The notes beneath the pieces were generated by a model. It saw only the letters and a program-made list of their open reading frames with translations. It was not told the DNA's origin and did not search any database. From Calidifontimicrobium sp964618555 (GTDB lineage: Bacteria; Pseudomonadota; Gammaproteobacteria; Burkholderiales; Burkholderiaceae_C): a stretch of 19,449 nt of DNA. The DNA lies in contig CAZUBF010000056.1 in assembly GCA_964618555.1 (NCBI GenBank), positions 1 to 19,449 of the forward strand. The letters are read 5' to 3'. The number at the start of each line of letters is the position of its first letter. Position 1 is the first letter of the stretch. Positions 5,657 through 16,005 of this stretch are shown piece after piece. Both the position numbers and the translations under genes were made by a program.

Positions 5657-6562
5657 ATGCGCATCCTGATGCCCGTTGATGGCAGCGAGTACAGCAAGGC
5701 CGCCGTCGCCTTCATCGCGTCGCGTGAGACGCTGCTGAAGAAACCGACCGAGATCGAGTTGATTAACGTCCAGTACCCGGTCCCGCCGCGCGCCGCGCGC
5801 GCCTTGGGCAAGGAGATCGTGGAGTCGTGGCACGAGGCCGAGGCAGCCAAGGCGTTGAAGTCGGCGGCGAAGGCGCTCGAGCGCGCCGGCGCCAACACCA
5901 CGGCGCGGTATGTCGTCGGGACTGTGGCGCACGAACTGCCATCGATCGTAGCCAACGACCGCGCCGACCTGATCGTGATGGGCTCGCACGGCCATACCGG
6001 ACTGAAGAAACTGGTTCTCGGCTCGGTGGCCAGTACCGTGGCCGTCTCCTGCACCAAGCCGCTGCTCGTCGTGCGCGGCGCCCCAGTCCCCAAGCGCGAC
6101 TCGTTGCGCCTCGGCATCGCGGTGGACGGCAGCCCCTACGGCCTTGCCGTCGCTCGGTTCGTTGCCCTGCACCACGACCTGTTCGGCGCGTCGCCCTCGG
6201 TGAGCCTGATCCACGTCGTGCCCGACCTGACGAAGATCACCGTGCCGGGCTGGATCGAGCGCGAGGTGCCGACGGGCATCAAGCCGGAGCAGGTCGAAGC
6301 CATGCAGAAGGCTGCGTTCGAGAACGTGTTCAGGCCTGTTCATGAACTGCTCGCCACGGCCGGCACCTCGGCCACCGAGGTGCGTTTGGTCGGACAGGCG
6401 CCGGGCGACGCGATCGCCGCCCAGGCCACCAAGAGCAGGCTCGATCTGCTGGCGCTAGGGTCGCTCGGATTCGGCGCGTCGCGGCAGGGCCCGATGGGCT
6501 CGGTCGCAACGCGGGTGGCGGCGCAGTGCCGGACCGCGCTGCTGCTGGTGCGGGAGAAGTAG
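5657..6562 (+). CDS. Universal stress protein with two tandem Usp domains
   Basis: 301 residues from the ATG at 5657, with CGAGGAG about 7 bases upstream. Domain 1 (about residues 1-145) opens MRILMPVDGSEYSK. It has the ATP-binding loop G-x2-G-x9-G-S at residue 109 (GSHGHTGLKKLVLGS). Domain 2 (about 150-301) opens LGIAVDGSPYG and has the same loop at residue 268 (GSLGFGASRQGPMGS). Both domains therefore look competent to bind nucleotide. Tandem Usp proteins are cytosolic and are induced by starvation, hypoxia or redox stress. It precedes the broken alcohol dehydrogenase and is not overlapped by its neighbours, so it may have its own promoter in 5502-5656. Confidence 0.9.
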   Translation: MRILMPVDGSEYSKAAVAFIASRETLLKKPTEIELINVQYPVPPRAARALGKEIVESWHEAEAAKALKSAAKALERAGANTTARYVVGTVAHELPSIVANDRADLIVMGSHGHTGLKKLVLGSVASTVAVSCTKPLLVVRGAPVPKRDSLRLGIAVDGSPYGLAVARFVALHHDLFGASPSVSLIHVVPDLTKITVPGWIEREVPTGIKPEQVEAMQKAAFENVFRPVHELLATAGTSATEVRLVGQAPGDAIAAQATKSRLDLLALGSLGFGASRQGPMGSVATRVAAQCRTALLLVREK

Positions 6563-6643
6563 TGCCGACGGGCACCGCCAACCGCGTTTGATCGCCGTCG
6601 CACACCGATCACACGTCTTACCGACGTTCTGGAACCGTCGTCG

Positions 6644-6693
6644 AAGGAGGACTCTTCGTGGCAACGATAGGATATTGTCATTGGCCAGGATGA
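6644..6693 (+). promoter_or_regulatory. Strong ribosome site and possible 11-codon leader ORF before the alcohol dehydrogenase
   Basis: AAGGAGG at 6644-6650 is ideally spaced for the GTG at 6658, not for the alcohol dehydrogenase ATG at 6690, which is 40 bases downstream. From that GTG the frame reads MATIGYCHWPG and stops at a TGA overlapping the ATG of the dehydrogenase by the ATGA arrangement. Either a short leader peptide couples translation, or an indel has separated the real start from its ribosome site. Confidence 0.3.
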
Positions 6694-7749
6694 AAGCAGC
6701 CGTGTTCGTCGACCCCGGTCGCATTGTTTTCGACGAAAAGCCGATCCCCGACGTGGGCCCGCTGGACGCACTTGTGCGCGCGACAACGACGACGATCTGT
6801 GGAGCCGACGTGCACATCCTCAAGGGGGAGTACCTGGTGGCCAAGGGTTTGACGGTCGGGCACGAACCGTTTGGCGTGATCGAGAAATTCGCCTCGGCGG
6901 TGCGCGGCTGCCACGAAGGCCAGCGCGTGATCGCGGTCGCAATCACGCCCAGCGGCTGCAGCAACGCGTGCCTTTTGCGGCTGCGGCGCACGACGGCGCC
7001 GGCACCGCGCACGGCTGGAAGGAGCTGGGCGGTTGGCGCTTCGGCAACACCATCGACGGCTGCCAGGCGGAGTACGTCCTGGTGCCCGACGCGATGGCCA
7101 ATCTGGCCGTGGTACCCGACGAAAGCAACGAACAGGTGCTGATGTGCCCCGACATCATGTCCACGGGCTTCGGCGGCGCCGAGAGCGGCGGCACCCGCAT
7201 CGGCGACGCGGTGGCCGTGTTCGCGCAGGGCCGATCGGACTGTGCGCGACGGCCGGCGCCGAGCTCAGCGGTGCTACCACGGTGATCGGCGTCGACCGCA
7301 TTGCCGGCGGCCCGGAGATCGCGCGCCGCATGGGCGCCGACATCGTCATCGACTCGAGCCGCGAGGACCCGGTGCAGGAGATCCTGCGTCTGACCGGAGG
7401 ACGCGGCGTCGATGTCGCGATCGAGGCGCTGGGCATCCAGGACACCTTCGAGGCCTGCCTGCGGGTGCTGCGTCCGGGTGGCGCGCTGTCCAGCCTGGGT
7501 GTGTATTCGAGCGACCTGAAGATCCCGCTCGCCGCCTTCGCCGCCGGGCTGGGCGACCACAAGATCGTCACCACGCTGTGCCCGGGCGGCAAGGAGCGCA
7601 TGCGCCGGCTGATGGCGGTCATCGAGGCCGGGCGCCTGGACTTGGGGGCCATGGTGACGCAACGCTTCACGCTCGACGACATCGAGAAGGCCTACGACCT
7701 ATTCGCACACCAGCGCGACGGCGTGCTCAAGGTCGCCATCACGCCGTGA
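6690..7749 (+). pseudogene. Zinc-dependent alcohol dehydrogenase (MDR family), frameshifted
   Basis: The N-terminal part from the ATG at 6690 reads MKAAVFVDPGRIVFDEKPIP, and has TTICGADVHILKGEY (catalytic zinc Cys) and GHEPFGV (His-Glu). Homology then changes frame. LCGCGA is readable only with one T removed from TTTT at 6973-6976. HDGAGTAHGWKELGGWRFGN needs two bases restored near 6985-6990. IGLCATAGAELSGATTVIGV needs one G restored near 7227-7231. The remainder, through TGGRGVDVAIEALG to DGVLKVAITP, is the NAD(P)-binding half and is uninterrupted. The whole corresponds to a tetrameric secondary-alcohol-type dehydrogenase of about 350 residues. Three small indels in homopolymers or a GC dinucleotide run could be sequencing errors or real inactivation. 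It lies between two universal stress genes. Confidence 0.82.
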
Positions 7750-7778
7750 CGCCGGCCCCCGTACTGTTCTCATCGAAG

Positions 7779-8218
7779 ATGAAGGTCCTGATCGCCATCG
7801 ACGGTTCTTCGGCCGCACTCGAGGCCGCACGGCATGGATTACAGCTGGCTCGGGACGGGTTGCGCGCCGGCTTCGTGCTGGCGACAGTGCAGGAGCCGAC
7901 ATACCTCTACGAGATGATGCTTGCTCCGGGCGCCGATGTGCTGGAACGCGTCAGCGGCGCCGTCGGCTCGCGCGCTCTCGCGCCCGCGGAGGCGCTGTTC
8001 AAGGAGGCGAGCATGGCCTACGAGCGCGAGATCGGTGTCGGGGACCCGGCCACGACGCTGGTCGAGATCGCGCAGCGCTACGGGTGCACCGCCATCCTCA
8101 TGGGAGCCCGCGGGATGAGTGCCCTGCGCGGGGTGCTGTTGGGGTCGGTGTCACAAGGGGTGATACAGCGAGCCGCGGTGCCCGTCACCATCGTCAAGCA
8201 GGCATCCGCGGAGGAGCG

Positions 8219-8222
<4 letters not shown>
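7779..8222 (+). CDS. Universal stress protein, single domain
   Basis: 147 residues from the ATG at 7779. It opens with MKVLIAIDGSSAALEAARHG and carries the nucleotide loop GARGMSALRGVLLGS beginning at residue 109, which fits G-x2-G-x9-G-S. It lies 29 bp after the dehydrogenase stop, with only a weak ribosome site. Its TGA overlaps the ATG of the P-type ATPase by four bases, so the two are translationally coupled. That coupling suggests it is expressed with the ion pump and may sense energy state for it; this last point is inference. Confidence 0.88.
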
Positions 8223-11004
<2,782 letters not shown>

Positions 11005-11008
<4 letters not shown>

Positions 11009-12096
11009 CCACGGCACTGCTCTTCATCGCCGGCCTGGCGCTACTCGTCCTCGGCGCGGAATTCCTGGTGCGCGGCGCATCCAAGCTCGCGCTGTCGGCG
11101 GGGATCTCGCCTCTCGTGGTGGGCCTGACGGTCGTCGCATACGGCACGAGTTCGCCCGAGATGGCCGTCAGCGTCCAGGCCGCCATTTCCGGCCGTAACG
11201 ACCTGGCCGTCGGCAACGTCGTGGGCAGCAATATTTTCAACGTGCTGTTCATCCTCGGGGCCTCGGCACTCATCTCCAGGCTGGTCGTTGCACGGCAGCT
11301 CGTGCACCAGGAAGTACCGATCATGATCGGGGTGTCGCTGCTGCTCCTGCTCCTGTGCCTGGACGGTCGCGTGAGCTTCGTTGACGGCGCGCTGCTCGTC
11401 GGGCTGCTCGTGGGCTACACCGTCTTCGTGATCGTGCAGTCGCGTCGCGAGCTGAAGATGGAAGCCGGCGCTGGCGAGTCGAGCGGCGACGGCTCCGGCT
11501 GGGACCGGCACTGGGCAATGCAGGCGCTGCTCGTCGTCGGCGGCCTGGGCCTGCTCGTGCTTGGCGCGAACTGGCTGGTCGAGGCAGCGGTGGCCATTGC
11601 CAAGGGGCTCGGCGTGAGCGAACTCGTGATCGGCCTCACCATCATCGCCGCCGGAACCTCGCTCCCGGAGGTGGCAACCTCGATCCTCGCCGCCATCCGC
11701 GGCCAGCGGGACATCGCCGTCGGCAACGTCGTCGGCAGCAACATCTTCAACATTCTTGGCGTTCTCGGGATCTCGGCCTTGGCGGCATCGAGCGGGCTAT
11801 CGGTTTCGCCGGCGATGGTGGTGTTCGACATCCCGGTGATGATCGCGGTCGCGGTGGCGTGCCTGCCGATCTTCTTCACCGGTCACCTTATCGCGCGCTG
11901 GGAAGGCGCGCTCTTCGTCGCGCTCTATGCGGCGTACACCACCTACCTCATCCTCGCCGCGCGGCAGCACGATGCGCTCGACACCTTCGGAGTCGCGATG
12001 ACCTACGCCGTATTGCCGGCCGTGTCGCTCACGCTCGCGATCCTCGCGCTGCGCGAATGGCGTGTTCGCAAGGCCCATGTGCACGGCCGCGACTGA
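11005..12096 (+). CDS. CaCA-family calcium/sodium exchanger
   Basis: 363 residues from the ATG at 11005, which overlaps the ATPase stop by four bases. The two inverted alpha repeats are clear. Repeat 1 has GTSSPEMAVSVQAAISGRND with Glu52, then NVVGSNIFNVLFILGASALI. Repeat 2 has GTSLPEVATSILAAIRGQRD with Glu222, then NVVGSNIFNILGVLGISAL. The two glutamates are the ion-coordinating residues of this family (compare E. coli YrbG and MaX). About ten membrane segments are expected, with a polar loop between the halves near residues 150-165. It would exchange Na+ or H+ for Ca2+ across the inner membrane. The pump before it and the Na+/H+ antiporter after it suggest linked Ca2+ and Na+ circuits. Confidence 0.92.
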
Positions 12097-12103
12097 GCCA
12101 ACG

Positions 12104-12625
12104 ATGAGAAGGCAACGCGCGGCACTGTCAGTGCGCTCGTCCGCGCTGGGTGCGCTGCTGGCGCTGCTGTGGTTCGTGCTGACGGGCGGCGCCGTGTCGT
12201 CGTGGATCGTCGGCGTGCCGACGATCGCTGCTGCGCTGGTGTTGGCGCGCCAAATCGAGCGCCTGACGTCTCCCTTGCGACTCGATCCGGCAGGGGTGCT
12301 GGGCTTCGTCACCTACTTCTTGCGCGAGTCGGTTCGTGGTGGCATCGACGTCGCAGGTCGGGTCAGCGCACGGCGGCTGCGCGTCGCGCCCGGCCTCGTG
12401 CGCTATCGCTGGCGTCTGCCTGCCGACGGTCCGGCCCGCGCGCTGTTCGCATTGTCTGCCAGCCTTCTGCCCGGCACTCTGGTCGCGGCGGTGGGCGAGC
12501 ATGAGGTGCTGATCCACGCGCTCGACGCGAAGGGACCGGTGCCCGCCGAACTCGCCGAACTGGAGCAGCGGGTGGCCGGCCTGTTCGCGCTGCGCCTGTC
12601 GGCGCCGGGGGCTACCGATGCCTGA
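12104..12625 (+). CDS. mrpE: Multisubunit cation/H+ antiporter subunit E (MrpE/MnhE)
   Basis: 173 residues from the ATG at 12104. Two N-terminal membrane segments (ALGALLALLWFVLTGGAVSS and the following VGVPTIAAALVLA) precede GVLGFVTYFLRESVRGGIDV. The cytosolic domain contains PADGPARALFALSASLLPGT and VGEHEVLIHALD, the core MrpE pattern of a starting segment, SLLPGT and a short beta-rich C-terminus. It is equivalent to MbhA of archaeal membrane-bound hydrogenase. It starts 7 bp after the exchanger stop without an obvious ribosome site, so translation is probably coupled. It overlaps mrpF by 8 bp. An in-frame GTG at 12062 exists but would overlap the exchanger by 35 bp. Confidence 0.85.
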   Translation: MRRQRAALSVRSSALGALLALLWFVLTGGAVSSWIVGVPTIAAALVLARQIERLTSPLRLDPAGVLGFVTYFLRESVRGGIDVAGRVSARRLRVAPGLVRYRWRLPADGPARALFALSASLLPGTLVAAVGEHEVLIHALDAKGPVPAELAELEQRVAGLFALRLSAPGATDA

Positions 12626-12926
12626 GTGGATGACTGTCGCACTGTGGATTGCCGCCGCCGTGGTGCTGGCGACGATTGCCTTGGGCCTGGTGCGCGTGGA
12701 GCGCGGCCCGTCCAACGGTGACCGCATGCTCGCGGCACAGCTGCTGGGCACCGGCGCAGTGGCCGTGCTGCTGCTGCTCGCCCGGGCGGCGGACGCGCCG
12801 GCGCTGCTCGACGTGGCGCTCGTGCTCGCGCTGCTGGCCAGCGTCGCGGGCGCGGTGTTCGTGCGCCGCCTCGGCGTGCAGCCGGTTCAGCGGGGACAGG
12901 ATCGCACCGCGGAAGACGGGCCGTGA
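12618..12926 (+). CDS. mrpF: Antiporter subunit F (MrpF/MnhF)
   Basis: 102 residues with three membrane segments. Characteristic elements are the short VRVERGPSNGDRMLAAQLLG between segments 1 and 2 and LLDVALVLALLASVAGAVFV in segment 3, both conserved in MrpF and MbhB. A polar C-terminal tail follows. It begins 8 bp before the end of mrpE and overlaps mrpG by GTGA. Confidence 0.85.
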   Translation: MPEWMTVALWIAAAVVLATIALGLVRVERGPSNGDRMLAAQLLGTGAVAVLLLLARAADAPALLDVALVLALLASVAGAVFVRRLGVQPVQRGQDRTAEDGP

Positions 12927-13273
12927 CCGGGGAGGATGTACGCAGCGCGCTTTCGCTGACGTTGATCGGTGCAGGGATTGCGTTTTTCCTCGCCGGCAGC
13001 ATTGGCGTGCTGCGTCTGCCCGACCTGCTGTCACGCCTGCACGCGCTGACCAAGGCCGACAACCTCGGTCTGGGCCTGGTCGTGCTGGGGCTGACGCTGC
13101 AGGCCGACGACGCGTTCCAGGTGGTGAGGCTGCTGCTGGTGTGGCTGCTCGTGCTGTTCGCAAGCTCGGTCGCCTGCTACCTGGTGGCGCACTCGGCCAC
13201 CCACGCGAATGGCGAGCCGACGCCGACGGTCGGCCCGGACAACCCCAGCATGGACAAGCGCGATGGCCGCTGA
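12923..13273 (+). CDS. mrpG: Antiporter subunit G (MrpG/MnhG)
   Basis: 116 residues from a GTG at 12923 overlapping the mrpF stop. The family signature GSIGVLRLPDLLSRLHALTK, then ADNLGLGLVVLGL, is plain, and three membrane segments are visible. A polar tail of about 25 residues follows (NGEPTPTVGPDNPSMDKR). It corresponds to MbhC. It overlaps the next gene by 11 bp. Confidence 0.87.
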   Translation: MTGEDVRSALSLTLIGAGIAFFLAGSIGVLRLPDLLSRLHALTKADNLGLGLVVLGLTLQADDAFQVVRLLLVWLLVLFASSVACYLVAHSATHANGEPTPTVGPDNPSMDKRDGR

Positions 13274-14186
13274 AGTGCACGCGCTCGACTTCGTGCTCGT
13301 GGTCCTGCTCCTCTGGCTGGGCTGGCGCGCACTCGCGAGCGCAGACCTGTTCAAGGCGGTCGTGCAGTTCATCGTGTTCGGGCTGCTGGTGTCGCTGGCC
13401 TGGGTGCGGCTTGGTGCCCCCGATGTTGCACTCGCCGAGGCTGCCATTGGCGCCGGGCTGGCCGGGGCGCTGTTGCTGGACACCCTGGCGCGCCTGGGCC
13501 GCAAAGGCGCGACCGACGAAGTGCGGCCGCTCGGCCTGACACCGGCGCGTGCCGGCATCGCGCTGGCATCTCTCGGGCTGGTAATCCTACTGGTGGCCTC
13601 GGTGCTGGCGCTGCCCGAGTCCTGGCCCGGACTGACTGCACCAGCGCTGCAGCAGCTGGGCGCCAGCGGCGTGACGAACCCAGTGACCGCCACGCTGCTG
13701 AACTACCGCGGTTACGACACGCTGCTCGAGATCGGCGTGCTGCTGCTCGCGGTGCTGGGGGTGTGGATCCTCGACGCCGAGGCGGCGCTGCCGGCAGCGC
13801 CGGCCGACCCGATGCTGAGCCTGCTCTTGCGCGTGCTGCTGCCGCTGACCGTGGCGGCCGCGGGCTATCTGCTCTGGGTCGGCGCGCATGCGCCCGGCGG
13901 CGCTTTTCAGGGCGCGGCGCTGCTAGCAGCAGGGGGCGTGCTGTGGCACCTGGCGCGTCCGCTATCGCTGCCGGCCAGCCGGCCGGTACGTGCGGCGGTC
14001 GTGCTGGGCTTCGCCGTCTTCCTCGGCGTCGGCGTCGCGACGGCGGTGTTCGGCGGCGGCTTCCTGACCTTCCCGCCCGCATACGCGGGCGCCGTGATCC
14101 TGTTGATCGAAGCGGCCGCCATGGTGTCGATCGCCGTCATCATGGTGGCGCTGTTTGTCGGGCGCCCGGCCCAGGGCACCAAGTGA
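13263..14186 (+). CDS. mrpB: Fused MbhD-MbhE-MnhB antiporter subunit (C-terminal MrpA part plus MrpB)
   Basis: 307 residues from the ATG at 13263. Residues about 1-75 are the MbhD/DUF4040 domain (LFKAVVQFIVFGLLVSLAWV, APDVALAEAAIGAGLAGALL), equivalent to the penultimate part of MrpA. Residues about 90-160 are MbhE-like, ending NPVTATLLNYRGYDTLLEIG. Residues about 175-300 are the MnhB domain, with GYLLWVGAHAPGGAFQGAAL and AYAGAVILLIEAAAMVSIAV. These are separate genes in archaeal Mbh. In most Mrp operons the first two are the tail of MrpA. It starts 11 bp before the mrpG stop and its TGA overlaps the mrpC ATG (TGATG). Confidence 0.82.
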   Translation: MAAEVHALDFVLVVLLLWLGWRALASADLFKAVVQFIVFGLLVSLAWVRLGAPDVALAEAAIGAGLAGALLLDTLARLGRKGATDEVRPLGLTPARAGIALASLGLVILLVASVLALPESWPGLTAPALQQLGASGVTNPVTATLLNYRGYDTLLEIGVLLLAVLGVWILDAEAALPAAPADPMLSLLLRVLLPLTVAAAGYLLWVGAHAPGGAFQGAALLAAGGVLWHLARPLSLPASRPVRAAVVLGFAVFLGVGVATAVFGGGFLTFPPAYAGAVILLIEAAAMVSIAVIMVALFVGRPAQGTK

Positions 14187-14500
14187 TGAGCCTGGGGCTG
14201 CTTTACGGCTTGGCCGGCATCGCCTTGGTGGCGATGGGCCTGTACGCCGCGTTGGCCGCGCGCCATGTGCTGCGGCGGCTGCTCGGCCTGAACGTACTCG
14301 GCTCGGGCGTGTTCATGATGCTGGTGGCGCTGGCTTCGCGCACGACTAAGATCGCGGGCCGCCCCGACCCGGTACCGCATGCGATGGTGCTCACCGGGAT
14401 CGTCGTCGCGGTGAGTGCCACCGCGCTCGCACTGGCGCTGCTGCGGCGCATGCACCGTCACGATGATAGCGCGCGGCTGCCAGAGGACCGTCTGCCGTGA
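14186..14500 (+). CDS. mrpC: Antiporter subunit C (MrpC/NuoK-like)
   Basis: 104 residues, three membrane segments. LLGLNVLGSGVFMMLVALAS and the signature DPVPHAMVLTGIVVAVSATA identify MrpC (MbhG equivalent), related to NuoK of complex I. The ATG at 14186 uses the last base of the preceding TGA. Its own stop overlaps the GTG of mrpD by four bases. Confidence 0.87.
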   Translation: MSLGLLYGLAGIALVAMGLYAALAARHVLRRLLGLNVLGSGVFMMLVALASRTTKIAGRPDPVPHAMVLTGIVVAVSATALALALLRRMHRHDDSARLPEDRLP

Positions 14501-16005
14501 GCGGCGGGGCCTGGATCGTCGCGGCCGTGGCCGTGCCGCTGGCTGCGGCGGTGGCGGCCCTGCTGGCCGGCCGGCGTGGTGCCTCCGCCGCGGGGCTGCT
14601 GGGCAGCCTGCTCGGAACCGCCGCGGTGTTCGGGCTCGCCGCCGCGGTGCTGGCCGGCGGCGCGCAGAGCGTGGTCGTCGGCGGCTGGGATGCCCCCTTG
14701 GGCATCGTGCTGCGGGCCGACGGCCTGGCCACCGCGATGATGTTGATGACCGCGGCGGTCGGCGGCGGCATCGCACTGTATGCCTGGCGCTACTTCGGCG
14801 GGCCGCATGCCAACAGCACCGCGCAAGATGCAGATCCGGGCACCGCGACGTTGCGGCAGGAGTGGCTGTTCTGGCCGGTCTGGCTGCTGGCCTGGGGAGC
14901 GCTCAATGCGCTCTACCTGTCGGGCGACCTGTTCAATCTCTACGTGACGCTCGAACTGCTGGGACTGGCGGCGGTGGCACTCGTCGCCTTGGCCGGGGCC
15001 AGCGCGGCGGCGGCGGCGCTGCGCTACTTGCTGCTCGCCCTGCTGGGTTCGATGCTCTACATCCTGGGCGTCGAGCTGCTTTACGCCGCCCACCAGACGC
15101 TGGACCTGGAGCAGCTGCGGGCGCGCATGCAGCCGAGCCTGTCGACGGGCTTGGCCGCCGCACTGATGACGACGGGGCTGCTCGTCAAAACCGCAGTGTT
15201 CCCGCTGCACTTCTGGCTGCCACCGGCGCATGGCTCGGCGCCGGCACCGGTGTCGGCCGCGCTATCGGCGCTGGTCGTCAAGGCCGGCTTCTACCTGCTC
15301 GCCCGATTGTGGCTGGACCTGTTCGGGCTGCTGCCCTGGCAGGCCGTGCCGACGCTGCTCGGCCTGCTGGGCGCAGGTGCGGTGCTGTGGGGCGGTGTGC
15401 AGGCGCTGCGCCAGCAGCGGCTGAAGCCGATGATCGCGTACTCCACCGTCGCTCAACTTGGCTACCTGCTGATCGCGCTGTCGCTGGCCGCCGGTTCTGC
15501 AACGTCTCCGACGGCCGATGATGCGCTGACGGCGGCCGTGCTGCTGGCGGCCAGCCATGCAGCGGCTAAGGCCTCGATGTTCCTGTGCGCCGGCTCGCTA
15601 CTCGCCGCCTACGGGCACGACCGCATCGACGCGCTGGCAGGATTCGGGACACGGTTGCCGGTGACGGCCACGGCGTTCGCATTGGCCGCGCTCAGCCTCA
15701 TTGGGCTGCCGCCGACCGGCGGCTTCATTGGCAAGTACCTGCTGGTCGAGTCTGCGGTGCGAGCAGGCGCCTGGGGCTCGGTTGCGGTAGTGCTGGCTGG
15801 TAGCCTGCTCGCGGCAATGTTTCTCTTCCACGCGCTGTCGCGAGCCTTCGTCGAAGAGCGGTCCGTGCCGGACGCCGAGAAGGCCCAGCTCGCAGCGCCC
15901 ACAGCGCCGCAGTTCGCGTCGCTCGCGCTCGCACTGCTCGCGGTGGCCCTGGTCGTGGCCGGTGGCCCACTGCAAGTCTTGCTCGCCCGGGGAGCGGTGC
16001 CGTGA
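14497..16005 (+). CDS. mrpD: Antiporter subunit D (MrpD/NuoN-type), first antiporter-like subunit
   Basis: 502 residues from a GTG at 14497, with about 14 membrane segments of the proton-conducting transporter family. Key charged residues of the ion path are present: TM5 Glu153 (LYVTLELLGL), TM7 Lys231 (GLLVKTAVFPLHFWLPPAHG), TM8 Lys262 (LVVKAGFYLL) and TM12 Lys413 (GGFIGKYLL). The discontinuous helix motif HGSAPAPVSAALSAL is intact. It is MbhH/MrpD-like and should form one proton or sodium translocating unit. It overlaps the next gene by four bases. Confidence 0.88.
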   Translation: MSGGAWIVAAVAVPLAAAVAALLAGRRGASAAGLLGSLLGTAAVFGLAAAVLAGGAQSVVVGGWDAPLGIVLRADGLATAMMLMTAAVGGGIALYAWRYFGGPHANSTAQDADPGTATLRQEWLFWPVWLLAWGALNALYLSGDLFNLYVTLELLGLAAVALVALAGASAAAAALRYLLLALLGSMLYILGVELLYAAHQTLDLEQLRARMQPSLSTGLAAALMTTGLLVKTAVFPLHFWLPPAHGSAPAPVSAALSALVVKAGFYLLARLWLDLFGLLPWQAVPTLLGLLGAGAVLWGGVQALRQQRLKPMIAYSTVAQLGYLLIALSLAAGSATSPTADDALTAAVLLAASHAAAKASMFLCAGSLLAAYGHDRIDALAGFGTRLPVTATAFALAALSLIGLPPTGGFIGKYLLVESAVRAGAWGSVAVVLAGSLLAAMFLFHALSRAFVEERSVPDAEKAQLAAPTAPQFASLALALLAVALVVAGGPLQVLLARGAVP

